Below, piece after piece: positions 47,298 through 59,651 of a DNA stretch of 64,000 nt. The notes below the pieces were generated by a model. That model worked only from the letters and a program-made list of their open reading frames with translations. It was not told where the DNA came from and did not search any database. Source of the DNA: Glaciozyma antarctica PI12 (Eukaryota > Basidiomycota > Microbotryomycetes > Kriegeriales > Camptobasidiaceae); contig KZ627161.1 in the NCBI GenBank assembly GCA_002917775.1, positions 982,733 to 1,046,732 on the forward strand, given 5' to 3'. Position 1 is the first letter of the stretch, and every line of letters begins with the position of its first letter. A program made the translations under genes and the position numbers.

Positions 47298-47500
47298 CGG
47301 GTCGCGTGTCCCTGCTGAGTGCGGTGCGGATCGCGTACTGCCCTCCACTTGTACGCCTGAGATTCGTGAGCAGGCTTGAGCGCGTGCGAGCAGAGTGGAG
47401 AAGGAAAACAACAACGGCCAAGCTCCAAGTCGACGTCCTTTCGACTTCGACGCTCCAAGGAGCTCAGGAGCTCATGCCACACCCACTCAGCACCAGTAGC

Positions 47501-50500
47501 ATGGCACCAGCACCAGCTTCCTCGTCCAGCAAGCTCGGTGCATCCAGCTCCAGCGCCTCACTTCGAGGACTCATCAACATCTCCTCCGACCCTACGGAGG
47601 AAGGCGAACCCGACACTCACCGACTCGCGTACTCTCCAGACCTGAGCACTGGGTGCAAGGGCGCTTGTCGTGGCTTGATCCGCCAGGGAGAGCTGCGCCT
47701 CGAGGTCCAGAGCCGGGGAGAGGGACAGTCGCGACGGATGACGCAGAGCCGACACTGGTGCGTCGGAGGTGGGCAGGGGAGAGAGTGGGAAGCTGACTGG
47801 TGCCAGCAGGAGATGTACGAACAAAGCTCTGCTGGAGCAGCTTGCGCGCATTGGAGTCGACAACGTGTGAGTTGCCGCGACTCGGAGGGAGAGGGGACGC
47901 TGTGCGGTGGCTGATGCGCTACGCAGGCCTGGGTGGGACAGCCTTACGTGGGTACTCCTGCGAGAAGGAGACTCGTCGATACTGGAGCTGATGGGATTGC
48001 TTGCACAGCCCTGACGACAAGCGCAAGGTGCGACGAGGGATTGATCGCCTCGAGAGTGCGCTGCTTCCGTGCTGCCCAGTCCCCTTCCAGCTACGCTGAA
48101 ACCTCCAAACACTAAACAGTCGAGCCAGACGATATCCTCAAGGTCGTCAAGGTGGTGGACGCGCACCTCACTCCTGCTGCGCCTGCCGGGAAGAAACGTC
48201 CTCGGCCTAGCGAACCGACCCTTTCGACGTCGCAGGCTGGCCCGTCCACTCCTCGAACCGCTATCACGATTGACGACGACGAGGGGGAGGAGGAGGAAGT
48301 CGAGATTGGAGGGGAGGAGGACGTTCAGCTTGCGACCTGTGCGACGCAGGTCGTCGGGATCCAGGTGCGTCCTTTCTCCATCAGCGATTAGGATCTGCTC
48401 CTCATCCTGCGCGAAATTCAGCACTACCATGGCTTGGTCGGAGCCGGCGAAGAAGTTACGCTCGCTCGAGAGCCCAGCAATGCTTACGATCGGTGCGCGT
48501 CGTCCCCATCTAGCTTCTCCCCTCGCTCACTTCCCTCCTCCAGGAACGCGATTCGAGCTCTCAATACTCGCGGCGCCCAAGTCGGCCACATCCCTCGCAA
48601 CATCGCTTCGTACCTCGCACCTCTCCTAGACCGAGGCCTCGTTCGCGTCGAGGGCGTCATGGCTCAAGGGAACCTCAGGGGCAACCCCTACAAGCTCAAC
48701 ATGTGCGTCCCTCCTCTCTCAGTGTGACACACGATGTTGATTTTTTTTTTATCCAGCGATATTTACATCTTCGCTCCGGAAAGCAGCCGCCAGCGGCTCG
48801 GGTGAGTTCTCGTTCCGCACTCGCGTGTTTTGCTACTGACACGCACGCCCGCAGACCTTCTCTCCGCTGGGCCACTCCCACGCCTCAAGGTTACGGCGGC
48901 CCCCCAGCAAGTCAGACCGGTATCGCGGGGACTTCCAGCAGCACTGCGAAGGGCAAGGGGAAGCAGGTCGTTCCGAGCGTTCCGGCGTTGGCTGGGGAGA
49001 CGGCGGCGCAGACGGCGCAGAGGCAGCGTGAGATGCAGACGATCTTGAACGGACTCAAGAAGGTCAAGGAGGACGAGAAGAGGGGGGACGAGGTGAGTTC
49101 GTGGTCCGAGCTGCCAGCGAAGTGGGACTGATTGAGTCGTGCGGAAATGCAGGTTCTCAACTCTCTCACTGCCGAAGCGAAGGACTTGCTCGACTTGCCT
49201 TTCCACCCGAACCTTCCTGGACTCGCGAACGGCGAGCTCAAGGTCGACCTGCTTCCCTACCAGAGCCAAGGCGTGCGTCTACTCGCAAATCTTTCGCAGT
49301 TGCGCTCATTCTCCTTTCTCCTGCAGCTGCAGTGGATGATCAACTCCGAGAATCCTCAACTTCCATCGAGCGTAACCGACGCCCCAGTCCAGCTTATTCA
49401 ATTCCAGAGCCAGGCCGGCAGGAGCTACTACTACAACCTCGTGCGTTCGCAACTTCGTCTGTCGCTGCTGCCGAGCTCCTCCTAACCCCACGTCTCCTCC
49501 ATAAGCGTCCAAGAGTCCTTCGAGCGAGCGGCCTCCGCTCGGTCGAGGAGGACTTCTCTCCGACGGGATGCGACTCGGCAAGACCCTCCAGACGATTTCG
49601 CTCATCCTCGCGACGCGCAACGACACCCCGCAAGGCTACGAGAAGTCCACGCTCGTCGTCTGCCCCGTCTCGGTTCTCTCGAACTGGACGAAGCAGATCA
49701 CCGACCACGTTCAGGAGGGCTTGCTCAGCGTTCACGTCTGTGCGTCCTTCGCTCCGTTTTCGCACGGTCGCAGTAGCGCTGACCTTCGCAATACAGACCA
49801 CGGCGACGGACGCAACATCTCTGCGGCCAAGCTCGCACAATTCGACGTCGTCATTACCGCGTACCCTGCTCTTTCGTCGGACCTGGCTGTCGAGGCGAAA
49901 GCGAAGAAGACTGGAAAGGACGACGACTATGGCGCTCCGAAGAAGGCTAGGAAGACGAATGGGCCGCTATTTTCGATCAAGTGGAAGCGTGTCGTACTTG
50001 ACGAAGGTTCGTCGCGAGGTCTCCGAGTTGGCGCAAGCTGGTCGCTGATTACTGTTTGGCGCAGGACACGTCATCAAGAACCCCAAGGCGAGGATGTCGA
50101 AAGTTGCTTGCGCGCTGCAAGCTCATCGTCGTTGGGTGGGCTCTCGCGCAGGTCCTCCAGGACCTCAGACGTGCTCACGGCTTCTTTTGCGCAGGTCGCC
50201 ACCGGAACGCCGATCATCAACAGGTGAGTCTCCTCACGCTCCCTCCTGCTCGGTTTGCTGACGATGGGGTACGACATATCCCAAGCGACCTCGGGTCAAT
50301 CCTCACTTTCCTGCGAGTCTGCGCGCCTCTCGATTCGCCAGAGATGTTCAAGCGTCTTCTTCTCCGCCTTCTCGGAGCTGGAGACGATGCCGGAGCTCGT
50401 ATCCTCAAAGCCGTCATGGTTCGTCTTTCGTCCCCTTCATTTCGCAGAAGAAAGTCGAGGCTGACGTCCTGAGGTCCCTCCAGACTTCGATCTGCTTGCG

Positions 50501-52197
50501 AAGGACCAAGGAGATGAACGGCAAGGACGGCAAGCCTCTTGTGGCGCTCCCGGAGATCTCTTTCTTCGTCGTCTCGACCGATTTGGACGCTCCCGACTGT
50601 CAGATCTACGATGCGGTGCGTATTTACGCTATCTCTCCTCGAATAAGGCTCAACGACGCTCTTAGGTTGCTGAGGAGAGCAAGCGTCGTCTTCAAGAGTA
50701 CCTCGGGAGGGACGCCGGCGACAACAACGCGCCAACCTACGCCAACGTCCTATCGTTGCTGACGAAGATGCGCCAACTCGCCCTCCACACCAATCTCGTT
50801 CCTGCCAACTACCTCGAGTCCCTTCGTGCGCAACCTCAGGAAGCAGGCGTCGAGATGCAGAACGTTTCGGACGAGGATATGGCTCGGCTTCAGAAGGTGT
50901 TGAGGGCTGCCGTCGACGATGCGGAGGAATGCGCGGTCTGCTTTGATATCATGGGCGAGCCTCGTATCGTGCGTCCTCCCCCACTCGAAATGCCTGCGCT
51001 GTCTAACGTTGTCCGTGGACAGCTTCCCTGCGCACATTTCTTCTGCAAGACGTGCATCGAGCTCGCTATCGAAACGAACCCGCACTGCCCGATGGACCGC
51101 CGCCGGATCAACAAGTCGCAGCTTATTGCGCTCCAGCCTCTCTCCGAAGACGTCGAAGAGCCAATTGAGGAGGAAGCGCCGACTTCGCTCAAGTCGAGTG
51201 CCAAGATCCGCGAACTCCTCAAGATCCTCTCCCTCGTCGAGCCGGACTCCAAAACGTGCGTGTTCTCGCTTCCTGTGGCGACCGTTTCGGCTGACCATTT
51301 CGCACACAGGCTCGTGTTCTCGCAATTCACCAAGTTCCTCGACACCATCGAGCCGCATCTTCAGGAGGCGGGGATCAGCTACTGCCGCTTCGACGGTGCG
51401 ATGCCTGCGAGAAAGGCGCGTATTTTCTCGTTCCTCCTCGCCAGCTTAACCAACGAAGCTTTCGTCACAGCGTGAGGAGGTCATTCGTCGCTTCTCCCAG
51501 CCTATCGATCTCCATGCGAGCGACGGTGGCAAGGGGAAGGGCAAGGCGAGCGCGGGCTCGGCGTCGTCGACTGCGAATCCTCAAGTTCTCCTGATCTCTC
51601 TCAAGGCGTGAGTACATATCCTTCCTTCGCGACGAGCCAGGCTGAATCCTGCCGACCAGGGGTGCGCTGGGGCTGAACTTGACTGCGTACGTTTCGCATT
51701 CCTCTTCTTCGCAGCGATCAAATCTTCTAACGCCAGCAATATCGGATTAGCGCGAACAACGTCTGCTTGATGGTACGCTCTTCGTTCCTTTCTAAAGCGA
51801 CTCCCCTTCTGATGCGACGCTCGCGCAGGATCCTTGGTGGCAGAGCTCGATCGAGTCGCAGGCTGTCGATCGAGTCTACCGTATCGGGCAGAAGAAGACC
51901 GTCAAGGTCTTCCAATTCGTGGCGAAGGACACTGTGAGTGCCCTTTGCGAGCCGCTGCCGAGTACGAAGCTGACGTGCTCGCAGGTCGAAGCCAAGGTCC
52001 TCGAGATTCAGGAGAGGAAGAACCAGCTCATCAGCCAGGTGCGTTCGCTTCCTCGCTGCTCTCTGCGCTTCTCTCACTCGCGTCTCCAGGCGTTCTCTGG
52101 CATCAAGAATGCTGAGCAGGGGAAGAGGGAGAAGAAGGAGGCTCGCATGGACGAGATTCGGCAGCTCTTTGGGCTGGCCGGAGAAGGAGGTGCTTGA
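47501..52197 (+). CDS. Rad5/HLTF-type SNF2 translocase with HIRAN and RING domains
   Basis: HLTF/Rad5 proteins remodel stalled replication forks and ubiquitinate PCNA. Order: PARP-finger-like module (GCKGACRGLIRQGELRLEVQ…RHWRCTNKALLEQL, about 47650-47880, spread over micro-exons); HIRAN domain (TQVVGIQYYHGLVG, REPSNAYDRNAIRALN, VGHIPRNIASYLAPLLDRG); SNF2 N-lobe with Walker A GLLSDGMRLGKTLQTISLIL, DEGH box VVLDEGHVIKNP and VATGTPIIN; inserted RING (CAVCFDIMGEPRILPCAHFF, CKTCIE, CPMDRR); and C-lobe (LVFSQFTKFLDTIEPHLQEA, YCRFDGAMPARKR, SLKAGALGLNLT, DPWWQSSIESQAVDRVYRIG QKK). TGA is at 52195-52197. Starts at 47501 or in-frame at 47474. About 20 short introns. The first Gly of the usual GLGKT is Arg here. 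Confidence 0.88.
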
Positions 52198-52401
52198 ACG
52201 ATGGCTTTTCTGCCGTGCTCTTGAGCCCGCTTGATTTGTACAATTTCGAGGGAAAGGAGCACGTCGGAAACTCGTCGACGAGCGAGCGAGCGTCTTCGCG
52301 GTTCGAACATCGCGACTCTCTTCCTTCTACTTGCCACGCTGCTTCGCCTCCTCAGCTGCAAAGGATTTCGACTCCACCGCTACGGCTTCCACTCCTACAC
52401 C

Positions 52402-53641
52402 ATGGATCCCGCGCCGCTGCCCACAGCTTCCACCTCGTCCCTCCCTCCTCCTCCTCCCTCTGTCCCCTCTCCCACCGCCGACTGCCCCGCCGTCCCGCTT
52501 TCCAAGAGCGCGCAGAAGAAAGCCGCTCGCAAAGCCGCCTACGAAGCGGCCAAGCCTGAGCGTCGAGCGCGGGAGAAGTTGCAGAAGAAGGAGAAGGCGA
52601 AGGAGAAGCGCAAGCTTGTCGAGCTGGGGGTGCTGGAGAAGCCTGTGTCGAAGAAGCTGGGTGGGCAGGGGCCTAAGAAGCCTTGGAACGCGAGGATCGT
52701 GGTGGATTTGGACTTTGAGGGGAAGATGACGGAGAAGGTGCGGCTGTCCTTTCGAGGTGCTGAGGAGGGAGCTGATGCTGGGTTGTCGGTGGGCAGGAGA
52801 TCAAGTCTATGGCTTCGCAGCTCGCGTTCTGCTATTCCTCGAACCGACTCTCCCCCAACCCCGTTCCGCTTCTCATCACCTCCCTCACGGGGCCGATCGA
52901 AGAGCGACTGATCAAGTCGACGAACGGCAACTACAAGAGCTGGCGCGGCGTCGAGTACTGGGAAGAGGGCTACGAGGGGATCTGGAGCGAGGAGAACGTT
53001 AAGGAGGTCGAGATGGGCTTGCTCAAGGGACAGCCGCAGGCGAGGTCGAGGAAGGAGGACGTCGTCTACCTTACGGGAGACTCGCCGAACGTCCTCACGG
53101 AGCTGGAGGAGGGAAAGACGTACATCCTCGGTGGTATCGTCGACCGCAACAGGTTCATCTGTGTCTTCGCAGAACGTCGGGAACGTCGAGCTGACGTTGT
53201 GGTCGCAGGTACAAGAACCTTTGCTTCAACAAAGCCGTCGAGCAGGGGATCGCTCACGCCCAGCTCCCCATCTCCGAGTTCCTCCCCGAAATGACGACGC
53301 GCAAGATCTTGACCGTCAACCAGGTGTTCGACATCATCGTGCAGTGGGGCGAGAAGCGGGACTGGCGCGCGGCGCTGAGGGCCGTCATGCCGACGCGCAA
53401 GTTTGAGGATGGGAAGAAGGCGATGAAGGGGACGGCAGAGGATGCAGGGGAAGAGAACGAGGTGTATGTGGCGCAGGAGGAGGAGGATGGGGAGATGGAG
53501 GAGGCGGAAGGTGCGGAGGAGGAGCGGGCCGAGAGGGCTTTGGCGAAAGCTGAGGCGGGGGAGGAGGGAGAAGCTGGAGAGGTGGAGATGACGACGGAGC
53601 AGAGCGAAAAGGAGCCTGAACCGGAGCAGGCGATGCCTTGA
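52402..53641 (+). CDS. TRM10: tRNA (guanine-9-N1) methyltransferase Trm10
   Basis: Trm10 is a SPOUT-fold, SAM-dependent enzyme that methylates G9 of tRNAs. ATG at 52402 gives a Pro/Ser leader, a Lys-rich helix (KLQKKEKAKEKRKLVELG region) and NARIVVDLDFEGKMTEK. An intron (GTGCGG…GGGCAG) joins EIKSMASQLAFCYSSNR. Then come NPVPLLITSLTGPIEERLIK, DVVYLTGDSPNVLTELEEGK TYILGGIVDRN, and after a second intron YKNLCFNKAVEQGIAHAQLP ISEFL…RKILTVNQVFDIIVQW, the conserved SAM-pocket and knot motifs. An acidic Glu-rich tail ends at TGA 53639-53641. The stop lies 32 bp from the convergent NDUFAF5 stop. Confidence 0.93.
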
Positions 53642-53673
53642 ATAATCCATCCTCCTGGTTCAAACTGCATCAT

Positions 53674-55202
53674 TCATTCCAGGTGCTTGTTTGGCTTGCC
53701 GTCGAGTCCGAGAGCGTCGGCGAGGTTCACTGTCCCAGATCCACGCTTCGCTGGCTTCTGCTGGTTCGGCGAAGGCTTCCATCCGATCTATACAGGCCAG
53801 ACGTGAAAAGCTGTTTCTGGAAAAGCGAGGAGGAACGGACCATGTGCATAATTTGGAAGGTCGCAGGAATCGATCCGTCCTCGAGGCCGTGCAAGTCTGC
53901 GAGTTCAGACGTGGCATCAGAAAGTATCGCCAGGTAGTGGAGAGAAAGGGCGAACCCTTGTATATTGATGCTGCGGCCATCAAGGTGTCCATTCGCAGGT
54001 GAGGTCGGCTGCGAAAAGTTCATCAGTGTCACTCGTTACCTCGTCTTCGCGGGAAACACCGCACCGATTTACAACCGCATTCCCCTCTCCCATCCACTTG
54101 AGATCCTCGACGAGCTCAAAGATGCTGGGATACGAAATTTCGATTTCGTCGACGTCAACTGTTGAGAGCGAGAAGCCGGCGCGGTTGAGGAGAGAAGTGA
54201 TGCTTTGGGAGTCTGGAGTGTGAGACTCGATGAGCGGAAGTCTCGCGCGAGCCAGAAAGAACGCACTGGTCATGGGCGAGACGCGGGGAGAGATACCGCC
54301 TTCGCGTTCGAGCTCGGCGAGTTGAAGTGAGGTTCTGTAAAGAGATGAGGTGAACCTGAGCTCAACGGAGCAGGTTCAACACTCGGTACCTTAGCTCGAA
54401 GAGCGTGTCGCCACCAAACATTGAGCCGATAAACACGCCGTCCTCTCGCAACGCTCGCCGAATCTGGATGAGGGTTCCTGCAGCTCGCGCCATCAGCTGA
54501 GGTTCCTTCCGTGAGAGACGGACTAACCTGGCAAGTCGTTCACCCAGTGCAGGGCTAAGCAGGACATGACGGCGTCGTGCGAGTTCTCCTCAAACGGCAG
54601 CTGCTCCTCGTCGCAGACTATCCGAGTAATGGGGACTGCGAGCGCGCGATTAGCTCCTGGCGCCCTCGCGGTACCTTCCCAGCTACGTACTTTCCGACTC
54701 CAGGTCCGCATCACGGTACAGCATCGCTTCTGAATCCCCATGAAAGCCCCGATCAGCTCCCGCTTCGCCCTCCACAAGACAGCTCGATCCGCACCTGAGG
54801 AGTCGGTCATCGTCAAATGCTGCGTGATCTCGGGATCCAAGTGCTTTGCGATGAATCCAGGGCCAGAGCCGATGTCCAACACTGCAGGAAAGCGGCGCTT
54901 GATGTCCTGGAGAAGCGGCAACGAGATGAGCGTTCGGCGAGCTCCTCCTTCTCGCGATGAGGACTCACGAGGAGCCGATCGACCATGTTGGCTGCGACCT
55001 CGTCCTTGACATAGTCTGTCAGCCGGCTTCGCTCCTTGTCGGACGCTGCTCTGTCGCGTTGAAGTCGCTTGAGCTTGCGATCGAAGACGTTGAAGGGGTT
55101 GGCGGGCGAGGTGGCCGAAGGGCGAGGAGAAGCTGCTGCTGGGATTGCGTATCCGCGTGTCAAGACTAGGCTCCGTCTCAGTAGTCGGGGAAGAGGTGGC
55201 AT
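53674..55202 (-). CDS. NDUFAF5: NDUFAF5-like complex I assembly factor (mitochondrial)
   Basis: NDUFAF5 is a mitochondrial methyltransferase-fold protein that hydroxylates an arginine of complex I subunit NDUFS7. ATG at 55202 opens MPPLPRLLRRSLVLTRGYAI PAAA, an Arg-rich mitochondrial presequence. NPFNVFDRKLKRLQRDRAA and LTDYVKDEVAANMVDRL follow, then DIKRRFPAVLDIGSGPGFIA KHL (SAM motif I), ITRIVCDEEQLPFEENSHDA VMSCLALHWVNDLPG, FIGSMFGGDTLFELR, TSLQLAELEREGGISPRVSP and the C-terminal LRMDTLMAAASIYK, LHGLEDGSIPATFQIMHM and IGWKP, each on its own small exon. It ends TGA at 53674-53676. All family blocks are present. It shares a 112-bp divergent promoter with KEX1. Confidence 0.9.
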
Positions 55203-55314
55203 TGTTGAGCGTTGGGTGTAGGAGTCGAAGGGCAAGCTCGATAGAGAGACGCGAGTAGTGTGCTCCCTTCGACTCGTCCCTCTCTCGCTCGTCTAAACTC
55301 ACCGGACGAACAAG

Positions 55315-57899
55315 ATGGCACCTCCACCTCTTCCTCCACTCTCAGCTATCCTGCGCGAAGCTCGCAGCCAGCACGAGACTCGCCAAGACTCGGACGAAGG
55401 TGCGCGTGTTGCCGCTGCAGCTTCACGACCTGGGGAGCAACACAGCTGACTTCCTTCTCGCCAGGCATGAGCGCAGCCAAGTTCTTCATTCCTAGCCTAC
55501 CCGGCCTCCCATCCACCTCGACGTTGACGATGTACGGCGGCCACATTCCCTCAGCACCTCCCATCAACGGTGCCGCCGACACGGAGAGCGACGCGCACCT
55601 CTACTTCTTCCTTATCCGCAACCGACACATTGCAGATACGGCGCGAACGATCATCTGGTAATTATCCTTGAGCGGCGGGCGTGGGATTCCCTTGCTAACC
55701 CTCTCCCATCCCCCTCCATCCACCACATCTCCTTACCTGTCTCTACCCCTACTGAACCTCCTGGACCCTCCTCGAAAGGTTCAACGGTGGACCTGGTAAG
55801 CTGAGATACGGCCAGGAGCTTGGGAGAAGCTAGGAGCTGACTCGCATCGTGTTCAGGTTGCAGCAGTTTCGATGGGAGCTTGATGGAGGTGGGGCCGCTG
55901 CGGCTCGTACCCGGGGGAGAGGGCAAGCTTATCGAGGTGGAGGGCGCGTGGAACGAGTACGCCAACATCTTGTTCAGTGAGTTATGGCTAGGACGCGTGC
56001 GTGGAGACGCGGGGAGCTAATACTGGCTTCGTGCGTGCAGTCGACCAGCCCGTCGGCACGGGGTACTCGTACGCGAATACGAACAGCTACGTGCACGAGC
56101 TACCAGTGGTACGTATCGCGTCGTCCCTGTCCTCGAGCTGCAGTTCACGCAACTCTCGCGGCGCAGATGGCTTCTCACGTCGTCGAGTTCATGGCCAAGT
56201 TCTACGAGATCTTTCCCGAGTTCTCAACACACGACGTGCGTCTTACTTCTTGCGTCGTGTGCTTCTCCGCCAACGTGCCGTACCGCAGACCTACCTCGCG
56301 GGCGAATCCTACGCAGGCCAATATATCCCCTACATCGCACAAGCCATCCTCGCAACGACGCGCATCCCTACCCCTCTTAAAGGTCTCCTCATCGGCAACG
56401 GCTGGATCGACCCGCTTAATCAGTACCCCGCCTACCTCGACTTTGCGCTGGACGCTGGCGTCGTCAAGAAGGGGTCGGCGACCGAGGCTTCGATTCGGAA
56501 GAGCGTTGATGGGTGCCTGGCGAGATTAACGGAGGCGGGGCTCGTCAACGTCAAGATTCACAACGGCGCGTGCGAGGGGATTCTGGGGGCTATCACGGAC
56601 AGCACGGTGCAGAGGTGCGTTTCGGGAATCCTTCGCACGCGAGAACGGGAGTTGATGAGACTGGTGACAGCGTGAATGGGCTCAACATGTGCGTCAACAA
56701 CTATGACGTGCGGTTAACAGACACGCATCCTGCTTGTGGGATGAATTGGCCGCCGGATCTGAGCGACATCACGCCCTATCTCCAGGTCCGTCTCTCGCTG
56801 TTCGCTCCTGCAGCGGTGACTGATTCAACGCTTCCTCCTCAGCGAGCCGAAGTCAAGTCGGCGTTCCACGCGAATCGCAAGAACGGAGGCTGGACTGAGT
56901 GCAACGGGAACGTCGGAGCCAACTTTTGGGTCCAGTACTCGAAGCCCTCGGTCTTTCTGCTACCGGAGCTGCTGCAGCAGATCCCTATCTTGTTCTTTGC
57001 CGGAGACCAAGATCTCATTTGTGTGAGTGCCTCGGTTCCTCGATTTCGTCCCATCTGATCTTTTCGTGGCGCAGAATCACGTCGGAATCGAGCGAATGGT
57101 TGATCAGCTCGAGTGGAACGGGGAGGTTGGACTGGGCGTGCGATCCATTCTCGCTCTCGACATTGCGCACCACGCTGACCACTATTTGCGCAGGACGCGG
57201 AGAGCCTCGATTGGCGAGTAGATGGGAAGCACGCCGGAACCTGGGTGACGGCGCGCAACCTCACCTACGTAAAGGTCGCAGACGCTTCGCACATGGTACG
57301 TTCTCCCTCTCCCTTCCTCCATCTCGACTGACCATCTCTCGCAGGTCCCCTACGACCAACCTCTAGCAGCGCACGACATGGCTTCCTCGGCGTTGCTCGG
57401 CGTTGACCTCGACGGCGCCGCCGGTCCCGCCGCCCAAGTCCCCTCGCGCGTCGGCAACGAACAAGAAGCCGTCTTAGGCGAGACGCACCCGAACGGCACC
57501 GCCGTCGGACCTGATACTATCCTCCTCCCCTCCGACCCGCTCGACAATGATTCGGCCGTCGAAGCGCTCGTCAACGCCGGTTCGGCGATCGTCATCATTG
57601 CGTTGCTGCTGCTGGGTTTCGGCATCTTCTACGTCGTGCGGAGAAGGATCGGGAGGGGGAGCAAGGGGCCGATCTTGGGGCATGCGAGGGGGACAAGTTT
57701 GGGGAGAGGGCAGGCGAGGAGGGAGGAGGAGGATGGGCCGCACGAGTTGGATGAGCTGGTTGTTGGAGGGGATTACGGGGTGGAGAAATCGGAGGACGAG
57801 AGGGAGGGGAAGGGGAGAGGGATTGAAGAGGACGAGGTGTTTGGATTGGGGTCGGACGACGAGGAGGATGGGAGGGCGAGGAGAGGGGGGCAGGTGTAG
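55315..57899 (+). CDS. KEX1: Kex1-like membrane-anchored serine carboxypeptidase (S10)
   Basis: Kex1 trims Lys/Arg from pro-peptides in the late Golgi. Order: [35 protein letters not shown]-type block, [40 protein letters not shown], catalytic Ser in [28 protein letters not shown], catalytic Asp in [13 protein letters not shown], and catalytic His in [13 protein letters not shown]. Near the C-terminus [23 protein letters not shown] is a single membrane anchor, followed by an acidic cytosolic tail, all as in Kex1. The start used is ATG at 55315, with an in-frame TAA just upstream. Its leader ([19 protein letters not shown]) is not a convincing signal peptide, so a missed start exon is possible. 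Stop TAG at 57897-57899. About nine introns. Confidence 0.88.
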
Positions 57900-58590
57900 A
57901 CTTTTGGAGTGCGAATGGAGTTGTTCGCGCGGTCTGTGTTGCTTCAGCATTTATAGACAGCCTTCAATTATCGCATCTGGCAGGTCTTTGATGTCGTCCC
58001 GGCATTTGGCGCCGAAAAGGCTTCCGTCGGAGGTAGGGCAGCAACTCTCGCTAGCGAGGTCTCAAACTCGTGCGCGCACCGGCCCGTATTGAGCTTGATC
58101 TCCTTTGCATCATCTACAATTTGGACTTCCGGGGAGCATGGTTGGTGGACTTCCGAACCGATGGGCGTGGAGGAGCGAGACTGAGAGAGTTTGCGTCGGG
58201 GTTCGGCAGCAAGATATGAATTCAAGCTGGAATGCTCCTCGCTTTGAATATTCACGTATGGGCTGGGGGCTTAGACTCTCCCGCGCTGCATACAAGTCTC
58301 GTACGGCAGAAAGGCCTGCTGCTTTCGGGAGTGCGCACAAGGAAGCAGCTCCATTCTCCCGCCACCTTTTGCGCTCTCAGAATCCCGGGGAGCACAAAGC
58401 TTGCTGCACAGCGTTCACAGCACAGAAACTGAGCCGGAGTAGCATGACCTGCGGAAATAACTGCTTCGCACCTAGCCAGGACGCGGCAGACTGCCCCTCT
58501 CGGCGCAAGGTCACCGTTGACGCAGGTGCCGGTGATTCTGAAATGCACATGAACGACCCGCTCTTTGGGCACAGAAAAGGTTCATTGCGT

Positions 58591-58612
58591 ATAAAAAATA
58601 ATAATAATAAAA
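58591..58612. repeat. AT-rich (ATA/AAT)n microsatellite
   Basis: ATAAAAAATAATAATAATAA followed by AA, standing out in GC-rich surroundings. Confidence 0.75.
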
Positions 58613-59372
58613 GGGTGTCAACTCTCCGTCATGCATCCAAATGAATGTCACTGAAGTGCCTCCCTCCCTCGCCCCGCCACCTCATCCACCTCACTCCCAC
58701 CTGTCCCCGTATCCAGTGTCAAAATCCACCTCACAAGCTCCCGCAAGCTCCCCACACTCTCCTTGTCTGCCTCATATTTTTGAGTCTCAGGCTTTGGCCT
58801 GTGATCAAGAGCTGGAGCTCGGAGGAAGGATGAGGTACAGCCACAAACTTTCACCGCGAAGGAGGATTGGGGGCAAGGATTTGGCGGGGCGGTAGAAGCA
58901 AAGGAGGGGAGGTGAGGGGGCGGAAATTCTGAGATGTTAGGTGTTGATGAGGTGGGATTAGCACTTGGTTAGCTTTCAATTATATTCTCCCTGCGGTCAC
59001 TCTCTCCCCCCAACTACTGGCTTCTCCTTTTAGCCAGAGGTTGTTATGCTGCTTGAAGAATATTCAGATCCCAAACTGTCACGGAGAAGCAATAATCGGA
59101 CACGGTATCCAACTCAGCTCATGCGCTCTCTGACGGCATCTCCCTCCCTCTTTCATTTCGCCAGAGAGGGAGTGCTGCAGGCAGAACTGCAGGGGATATT
59201 ATATGACCAGCATATGAGCCTCCACAGCAGGTTTGTTGCCGTGGAAAGCGCAGGTCTGGAGAACCTGGTTTCTTGAAACTGCTGCGGATTTTGATTCCCC
59301 TCTCTGAGCTCTGGCCAGACCCTTCCTTGCTTTGCTATGCTGTTATTTCTATCCCTGTCCTCTCCTCTCCTT

Positions 59373-59406
59373 GTTGACACCATAGACAACTGGGGAATGT
59401 GTCAAC
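59373..59406. repeat. Inverted repeat GTTGACAC/GTGTCAAC (copy 1)
   Basis: Perfect 8-bp arms at 59373-59380 and 59399-59406 separated by 18 bp. Confidence 0.7.
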
Positions 59407-59616
59407 CGTAAGCCAGGCAGGGATCGCAAGAGGGCGGGCAGGCGGGAGGGTGGTCGCAGATCATCATGGTGCGTGGCTTGAGTGAGTTGGGGAAAAAGGA
59501 GAAAAGACGCGATCCACCTCCCGGAAGACCCCCCCGCCGCCTGACTCCCCTCTCTGAGCTCTGGCCAGACCCTTCCTTGCTTTGCTATGCTGTTATTTCT
59601 GTCCTTCTCCTTCCTT

Positions 59617-59651
59617 GTTGACACCATAGACAACTGGGGGAATGTGTCAAC
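59617..59651. repeat. Inverted repeat GTTGACAC/GTGTCAAC (copy 2)
   Basis: Same arms at 59617-59624 and 59644-59651 with a 19-bp spacer, one G longer than copy 1. Confidence 0.7.

Noticed and set aside
58105-58644. 179-codon + strand frame in the gene-poor island
   Set aside because: No family resemblance, no splice signals, overlapped by frames on the other strand; random open frames of this length are common at this GC content.
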